A stretch of 64,000 nucleotides of DNA from Rhizophagus clarus (taxonomy: Eukaryota; Glomeromycota; Glomeromycetes; Glomerales; Glomeraceae), in NCBI GenBank assembly GCA_015698045.1, contig BLAL01000051.1, positions 124,001-188,000 of the forward strand, written 5' to 3'. Positions 58,392 through 64,000 of the stretch are shown here, piece after piece. The stretch's first letter is position 1; the number at the start of each line of letters is the position of its first letter. The translations under genes and the position numbers were made by a program. The notes beneath the pieces are model-generated. The model saw nothing but the letters and a program-made list of their open reading frames with translations. It was not told the origin of the DNA and searched no databases.

Positions 58392-58644
58392 TTGAATTTT
58401 CACTCAAATGATACACATCTAAAAAAGACAGAAAGTTTAGTAAAAGAACAAGGGAAAGAATGAAAAGAAAACAAAAAAAAGAATTAAAACTCACCTTGAA
58501 TTTCCACTGAAATGGAATTAAAAACAGCCGCACCTAAAAAAAAAGAACAAGTTAATAAGAGAAAAAGAAAAAAGAATAAAAGCAAAAAAAAAAAAACTTA
58601 CCTGTTACAGCACTTAATCCCAAAGCTAAAGGTGACGCCGTTAA
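58392..58644 (-). other. Three short exons joining in one frame
   Basis: Exons 58644-58602, 58533-58495 and 58418-58392 each have TTTTAG-type acceptors and GTAAGT or GTGAGT donors. Joined they read LTASPLALGLSAVTG, AAVFNSISVEIQ, DVYHLSENS with exact phase agreement at both joins. Introns are 68 and 76 bases. No upstream or downstream exon could be attached, and the family is not recognised. A real gene fragment is likely. Confidence 0.55.
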
Positions 58645-58659
58645 CTAAAGAATTAAAAA

Positions 58660-58850
58660 AAATGATTTTTTTATTTTAAAAAAAAATGTTAAAAAAAAAG
58701 ATGATTATTTTATTTTAAAAAAAAAAAAAAAAAAAAAATGATTATTTATTTTAAAAAAAAAATGTTAAAAAAAAAAAAAGATTTTTTATTTTAAAAAAAA
58801 TGATAAAAAAAAAAATTTTAAAAAAAAAATGTTAAAAAAAATTTCCTTCC
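58660..58850. repeat. A-rich simple repeats
   Basis: Repeated AAAAATGTTAAAAAAAAAGAT and TTTTATTTTAAAAAAA words. Confidence 0.8.
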
Positions 58851-59324
58851 GCTACAGTAGCTTAAGTCTGAACAAAACTACTAGCGTTAATTATCTATAA
58901 CATAAAAGGTAATATCGCTTACCATTTACGATAAGCTTATCTCATGAGTTGATATAAAAAAGGGATATATGCAGTTTTTGAACTGGTATAACCGGTATTA
59001 TGATCCGATTATTTAGGTAAACAAGTGGTAAACGCGTAAAAAAAAAAAAAAAAAATATAGCGCCTCTGGGCTCTGGCAGTTTTTTCATCAGCGATAATGT
59101 TTATTTGTTTATTAGGTAATCTATTTTATTTGTTTCTCTTCATTCACTTTTTAAAACTTTAATTTTAATTCTTTTATTTCAATTTTAATTGATCAAATAA
59201 AATTAAATAAAAAAAAATTCAACACTATAACAAATTATTCGGTATAAAGGCCCTACATGTGACTTGCTGATCTAATCAGATAATCCGAATATCCGATCTT
59301 GAAAAAAAATTTTTTTTTTTTGTG

Positions 59325-61907
59325 ATGTTGCCGGACGAAAAGCACGACCGGACTATTGGAATTAAGGTAAGGGAGGGTTGGGGTGGTGTTTTTCGGTTTT
59401 TTTTTATTTAATTAATTATTTTTTTTTTCTTTTTTGTAGTGTTGCCGGACGAAAAGTACGACCGGACTATTGGAATTAAGGTAAGGGAGGGTTGGAGTGG
59501 TGTTTTTCGGTTTTTTTTTTTATTTAATTAATTATTCTTTTTTTCTTTTTTCTTTTTTCTTTTTTGTAGTGTTGCCGGATGAAAAGCACGACCGGACTAT
59601 TGGAATTAAGGTAAGGGAGGATTGGGGTGGTGTTTTCAGGTTTTTTTTTTATTTAATTAACTATTTTTTTTTTCTTTTTTCTTTTTTGTAGTGTTGACGA
59701 AAAGACTTTTGGAATTAAGGACAATTAAGGTAAGGAAGTGTTGGGGAGATGCTTTTCGTTGTTTTTTTTTTATTTAATTAATTAATTATTATTATTATTT
59801 TTTTTTCTTTTTTGTAGTATTGCCGGACGAAAAGCACGACCGGACTATTGGAATTAAGGTAAGGTGGTGTTTTTCGGGTTTTTTTTTTATTTAATTAATT
59901 ATTTTTTTTTTCTTTTTTCTTTTTTGTAGTGTTGCCGGACGAAAAGCACGACCAGACTTTTGGAATTAAGGTAAGGGAGGGTTGGGGTGGTGTTTTTCGG
60001 TTTTTTTTTATTTAATTAATTATTTTTTTTTTCTTTTTTGTAGTGTTGCCGGACGAAAAGCACGACCGGACTATTGGAATTAAGGTAAGGGAGGGTTGGA
60101 GTGGTGTTTTTCGGTTTTTTTTTTTATTTAATTAATTATTTTTTTTTCTTTTTTCTTTTTTCTTTTTTGTAGTGTTGCCGGACGAAAAGCACGACCGGAC
60201 TATTGGAATTAAGGTAAGGGAGGGTTGGGGTGGTGTTTTTCGGGTTTTTTTTATTTAATTAATTATTTTTTTTTTCTTTTTTCTTTTTTGTAGTGTTGCC
60301 GGACGAAAAGCACGACCGGACTATTGGAATTAAGGTAAGGGAGGGTTGGGGTGGTGTTTTTCGGGTTTTTTTTTTATTTAATTAACTATTTTTTTTTTCT
60401 TTTTTCTTTTTTGTAGTGTTGCCGGACGAAAGACTTTTGGAATTAAGGACAATTAAGGTAAGGAAGTGTTAGGGAGATGCTTTTCGTTGTTTTTTTTTTA
60501 TTTAATTAATTATTATTATTATTTTTTTTTCTTTTTTGTAGTGTTGCCGGACGAAAAGCACGACCGGACTTTTGGAATTAAGGTAAGGGAGGGTTGGGGT
60601 GGTGTTTTTCAGTTTTTTTTTATTTAATTAATTATTTTTTTTTTTCTTTTTTGTAGTGTTGCCGGACGAAAAGCACGACCGGACTATTGGAATTAAGGTA
60701 AGGTGGTGTTTTTCGGGTTTTTTTTTTTATTTAATTAATTATTTTTTTTTCTTTTTTCTTTTTTGTAGTGTTGCCGGACGAAAAGCACGACCGGACTTTT
60801 GGAATTAAGGTAAGGGAGGGTTGGGGTGGTGTTTTTCGGTTTTTTTTTATTTAATTAATTAATTTTTTTTTTCTTTTTTGTAGTGTTGCCGGACGAAAAG
60901 CACGACCGGACTATTGGAATTAAGGTAAGGGAGGGTTGGAGTGGTGTTTTTCGGTTTTTTTTTTATTTAATTAATTATTTTTTTTTTCTTTTTTCTTTTT
61001 TCTTTTTTGTAGTGTTGCCGGACGAAAAGCACGACCGGACTATTGGAATTAAGATAAGGTGGTGTTTTTCGGGTTTTTTTTTTTATTTAATTAATTATTT
61101 TTTTTTTCTTTTTTCTTTTTTGTAGTGTTGCCGGACGAAAAGCATGACCGGACTATTGGAATTAAGGTAAGGGAGGGTTGGGGTGGTGTTTTTCAGATTT
61201 TTTTTTTATTTAATTAACTATTTTTTTTTTCTTTTTTCTTCTTTGTAGTGTTGCCGGACGAAAGACTTTTGGAATTAAGGACAATTAAGGTAAGGAAGTG
61301 TTGGGGAGATGCTTTTCGTTGTTTTTTTTTTATTTAATTAATTAATTATTATTATTATTTTTTTTTCTTTTTTGTAGTGTTGCCGGACGAAAAGCACGAC
61401 CGGACTATTGGAATTAAGGTAAGGGAGGGTTGGGGTGGTGTTTTCGGGTTTTTTTTTTATTTAATTAACTATTTTTTTTTTCTTTTTTCTTTTTTGTAGT
61501 GTTGACGAAAAGACTTTTGGAATTAAGGACAATTAAGGTAAGGAAGTGTTGGGGAGATGCTTTTCGTTGTTTTTTTTTTATTTAATTAATTAATTATTAT
61601 TATTATTTTTTTTTCTTTTTTGTAGTGTTGCCGGACGAAAAGCACGACCGGACTTTTGGAATTAAGGTAAGGGAGGGTTGGGGTGGTGTTTTTCGGTTTT
61701 TTTTTATTTAATTAATTATTTTTTTTTTCTTTTTTGTAGTGTTGCCGGACGAAAAGCACGACCGGACTATTGGAATTAAGGTAAGGGAGGGTTGGAGTGG
61801 TGTTTTTCGGTTTTTTTTTTATTTAATTAATTATTCTTTTTTTCTTTTTTCTTTTTTCTTTTTTGTAGTATTGCCGGACGAAAAGCACGACCGGACTTTT
61901 GGAATTA
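59325..61907 (+). repeat. Array of 22 exon-plus-intron units
   Basis: Each unit of about 112-130 bases has a T-rich tract, TTTTTTGTAG, an exon-like block and GTAAGG. The common block is 41 bases, TGTTGCCGGACGAAAAGCAC then GACCGGACTATTGGAATTAAG. A second class lacks the middle, ends GGACAATTAAG, has 38 or 41 bases, and is always followed by its own intron starting GTAAGGAAGTGTT. Unit 1 has GTGATG in place of GTAGTG, creating ATG at 59325 and the frame MLPDEKHDRTIGIK. Because the common block is not a multiple of three, one extra unit keeps the frame open but a second always brings TAA. The units are highly alike, so the array is young. Confidence 0.92.
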
Positions 61908-62078
61908 AGGACAATTGAAGTCAAGAGTATATGGTCAAGGAGATTACGGCATTCGCAAGGCTCTGTGACAACGATCATCTATCTAAAAGTCAAAGTTTTC
62001 GTACTGGTGGATTTAAATATCACGAGATTTCAATGTCGGTTAAGTGATTTCCCTAAGAGGAGCCTGCATGAGTTTTAA
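61869..62078 (+). other. Terminal exon of the 59-62 kb array
   Basis: The last unit lacks a donor and continues as GGACAATTGAAGTCAAGAG. Two frames are of interest: one that follows a direct join from the ATG unit (YCRTKSTTGLLELRTIEVKS ... to TAA at 62078), and one with protein-like composition after a TGA (SQEYMVKEITAFARLCDNDH ... to 62047). The second keeps the LPDEK reading of the units and may be the ancestral one. No family recognised. Confidence 0.4.
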
Positions 62079-62603
62079 AATCATTGTTAGTTTTAAAATC
62101 ATCGTCGATAAATGATATAAAGGAAGATTCTTTGTCTCCATATTTTAAAAACAAAATTTTTAAAATTAAAAATTAATAAAAGATAATGAAAATTTTGGTT
62201 ATTTCTTTATTTTCAAAATTCTTTAAATATTATAGCAAATTCATATGAAACCTGGTTATTCTTACTGCCTTATTTAATTATTTTACATCATGAAAAAGCT
62301 TTTGGAGAATAAATAATACCATTAATAACTGCAAATAACTACTATTGTATTCACAAAACTTTTATTTGCAACTGGTGTAAAAAGTGATGGGTTCTTAAAA
62401 TAGTTGATGGGTTATAAAAAGTCGTTATTACTTTAATTTTTAAGCACGAGTTGTAAAAAATTTTTTTATTTTCTGATTATTCTACATAAGATTGATAAGA
62501 TGAATGTGTAACACAATCGTATTTTGCACTGTTTACTAATTTTTTATTAAAAATTCTTAATTTAAGCTAATTCTAAGGATCGGCGCATATGACATTGTTG
62601 TTA
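62079..62603. other. Intergenic, nothing recognised
   Basis: AT-rich spacer between the exon array and the Myb/SANT-like gene on the other strand. Confidence 0.5.
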
Positions 62604-63305
62604 TCAATCTATGTTGATAATGTTGGGTGGTGAAGAAGGAGGTGGTAGTGAAGAAGGAGGTGGTAGTGAAGAAGGAGGTGGTGGTGAAGAAGGAGGTGGT
62701 GGTGAAGAAGGAGGTGGTGGTGGTGGTGGCGAAGTTAGATTGATAATATTAGGTGGTGAATAAGGAGGAGGTGGTGGTGGCGGCGATGAGGGAGGAGAAT
62801 AATTTAAGGGAGTTGTCGCCTGGGACGTCGCTCTCGACCTTTCGTTAATATCGTGAATTATATCATAATTCGTTCCTAATAATAAAGAACAATTAATTAA
62901 TAAAATTTAAATATAAAAATATTTAATATTTATATTTGTGATATTTACTTGGTTTTTCCCAGAAATGTTCTTTAAATTCTTCGAAAAACATTTCTCCTAA
63001 CATCGTTTTCTTACCCTTGGGATCGCCATCTACATATTTTTTCATTTTCTGATAAAATCATGTCATGTTTAGTATTTATATTAGTGATACGAAATATTTT
63101 ATTTATATACCTTATAAGCACGCACTAATCCGTAGAATTTTTCTTTACACTTTTTTCCTGAATAATCTGTTCCAAATTTAATATTTATTTCACTCGCAAG
63201 AGTTTTCCAGTAATTGTATCTCATGTTATTATTTAATTGATGATAATTTTCATTTTCACTTTTTCTTTTTTCAATTAAGTAATTTAACTGATCTTTGGAC
63301 CACAT
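62604..63305 (-). CDS. Myb/SANT-like DNA-binding protein with proline-rich tail
   Basis: Three exons (63305-63111, 63048-62949, 62875-62604) join in phase to 188 residues. N-terminal trihelix/Myb-like domain: MWSKDQLNYLIEKRKSENEN, YNYWKTLASEINIKFG, YSGKKCKEKFYGLVRAYK, with the spaced Trp/Tyr/Phe residues of the fold. Exon 2 reads KMKKYVDGDPKGKKTMLGEM, FFEEFKEHFWEKP. The tail from about residue 122 is PPPPSSPPPP repeats encoded by GGTGGTGAAGAAGGA-type repeats (plus strand, 62636-62790) and ends NIINID. Donors are GTATAT and GTAAAT; acceptors TCAG and TTAG. Relatives act as transcription factors or transposon accessory proteins. It is related in design to the gene inside the hAT element at 23251-23952. 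ATG 63305 is chosen because the domain begins there. Confidence 0.8.
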
Positions 63306-63309
63306 TGTA

Positions 63310-63745
63310 GAAAAGATAAAAAACTCGTAAAAAAACAATTGTTAGGTTGATAAAATTTGTTATCCTTTTAGAATAGAAAAGATAAAAAATCTCGTAAAAA
63401 ACAATTGTTAGGTTGATAAAATTTGTTATCCTTTTATAAGAATTTGATCGAATTTATTACTGGTCTATATCATTTCTTCGTTGTATTCATTAATTTGTCC
63501 TATTCTTTTGCGATTTAATTATATGAATCATTAAAGTCTAATAAATTACTACGCCTACAACCTTACTATATTCGTTATAATAAACAAAAGGATGGAATGA
63601 CATAATACTTTGGAGACATTATTCGTTTTGCGATTTAATCATATGAATCATTAGTCTTAAAATAAATTACTACGCCTACAACCTTACTTTATTCGTTATA
63701 ATAAACAAAAGGATGGAATGACATAATACTTTGGAGACAATGTTA
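63310..63745. repeat. Two tandem duplications
   Basis: A 66-base unit (GAAAAGATAAAAAA ... TTTGTTATCCTTTTA) occurs at about 63310-63372 and 63376-63437. A unit of about 121 bases (TTTTGCGATTTAAT ... ACTTTGGAGACA) occurs at about 63506-63619 and 63626-63740. They flank the promoter side of the Myb/SANT-like gene. Confidence 0.85.
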
Positions 63746-64000
63746 CATCAAAAATTCCCTATTAATTGTAACACGATTTAATATAATGAAATAACTAGAC
63801 ATGTCACGGGCTTGTCGCGGTTGTATCGCGGTAAACTATTAATAAAAAAATGAGTTATATCGTGGGTGTGTCGCGGGTGGGTCAGTTGAAGGCTTATATT
63901 CGAAGATTTTAATGTGAAAACTTATTACAAATAATACAATATTACAATATCAATTATTCTGAGTTACGACAACTTTAAATAAATAAAATTTATTCGTTTT
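63746..64000. repeat. GTCGCGG-type repeats, possible element end
   Basis: Within 63800-63885 TGTCGCGG, TATCGCGG, TATCGTGG and GTGTCGCGGGTGGGTC recur. GC-rich words of this kind in AT-rich DNA resemble subterminal motifs of a DNA transposon that would extend beyond the window. Confidence 0.4.

Noticed and set aside
57611-58533. Several minus-strand open frames rich in Phe, Ser, Leu
   Set aside because: They arise from the purine-rich repeat on the plus strand; composition is that of a pyrimidine tract in all three phases and no domain is present.
59497-61125. Read-through frames containing LPDEKHDRTIGIK followed by FFFYLINY
   Set aside because: They run through the predicted introns of the exon array; the T-rich part is splice-signal sequence, not protein.
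1-64000. tRNA or rRNA genes
   Set aside because: No cloverleaf with conserved T-loop and no rRNA core sequences were noticed; a covariance-model scan was not possible here.

Overview
The window looks like nuclear DNA of an arbuscular mycorrhizal fungus (Glomeromycotina, Rhizophagus-like). It is very AT-rich with short GT-AG introns. It carries a tyrosine-kinase-like kinase with HCDFHDGN and DLG motifs, an HMG-box gene, a secreted ML-type lipid-binding protein, and a decayed member of an expanded family I recall from these fungi (VESSRICC / KLWRQCNDG blocks). Plain DNA transposons are abundant: hAT, Helitron, Plavaka and several MITEs. The organism call rests on remembered protein families, not on a search.

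Layout. 0-6.7 kb: a kinase-tail remnant, then gene-poor DNA with exon-like pieces inside a possible inverted-repeat element. 6.7-9.5 kb: a CACTA-like inverted-repeat element filled with short exon-like units on the minus strand. 9.56-15.75 kb: a protein kinase gene whose 5' half is a chain of microexons. 16-22 kb: decayed exons, a MITE and two decayed genes. 22-27.6 kb: a phosphodiesterase gene split by a 4.8-kb hAT element that carries both a transposase and an intact Myb/SANT-like gene. 28.3-33.1 kb: a Helitron. 35-46 kb: an ML-domain gene, an HMG-box gene, two MITEs and several small orphan genes. 48-52 kb: a Plavaka transposon with tandem repeats on both sides. 52-58 kb: a disordered-protein gene, a palindrome cluster, an RPL10 fragment and a short exon series. 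59.3-62.1 kb: a 22-unit exon array. 62.6-63.3 kb: an intact Myb/SANT-like gene.

The main discovery candidate is the kinase gene at 9563-15748. Between an ordinary start exon pair and the kinase exons lie 45 predicted microexons: 43 of three bases, one of six and one of one base. Each sits between an AG acceptor and a GTAAGT-like donor. Thirty-seven of them form a tandem array whose introns are almost identical while the three exonic bases vary. Joining all of them gives one open frame from ATG to the kinase domain, and the one-base exon supplies exactly the phase shift needed. Any subset of the three-base exons stays in frame and cannot make a stop codon, so the locus could encode a combinatorially variable N-terminal segment. 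Other arrays here (59.3-62 kb, 7.4-9 kb) are also tandem exon-plus-intron units, which suggests such amplification recurs in this genome.

A second theme is decay by C-to-T change: most in-frame stops in the transposons and several host-like genes are TGA at positions where arginine CGA is expected.
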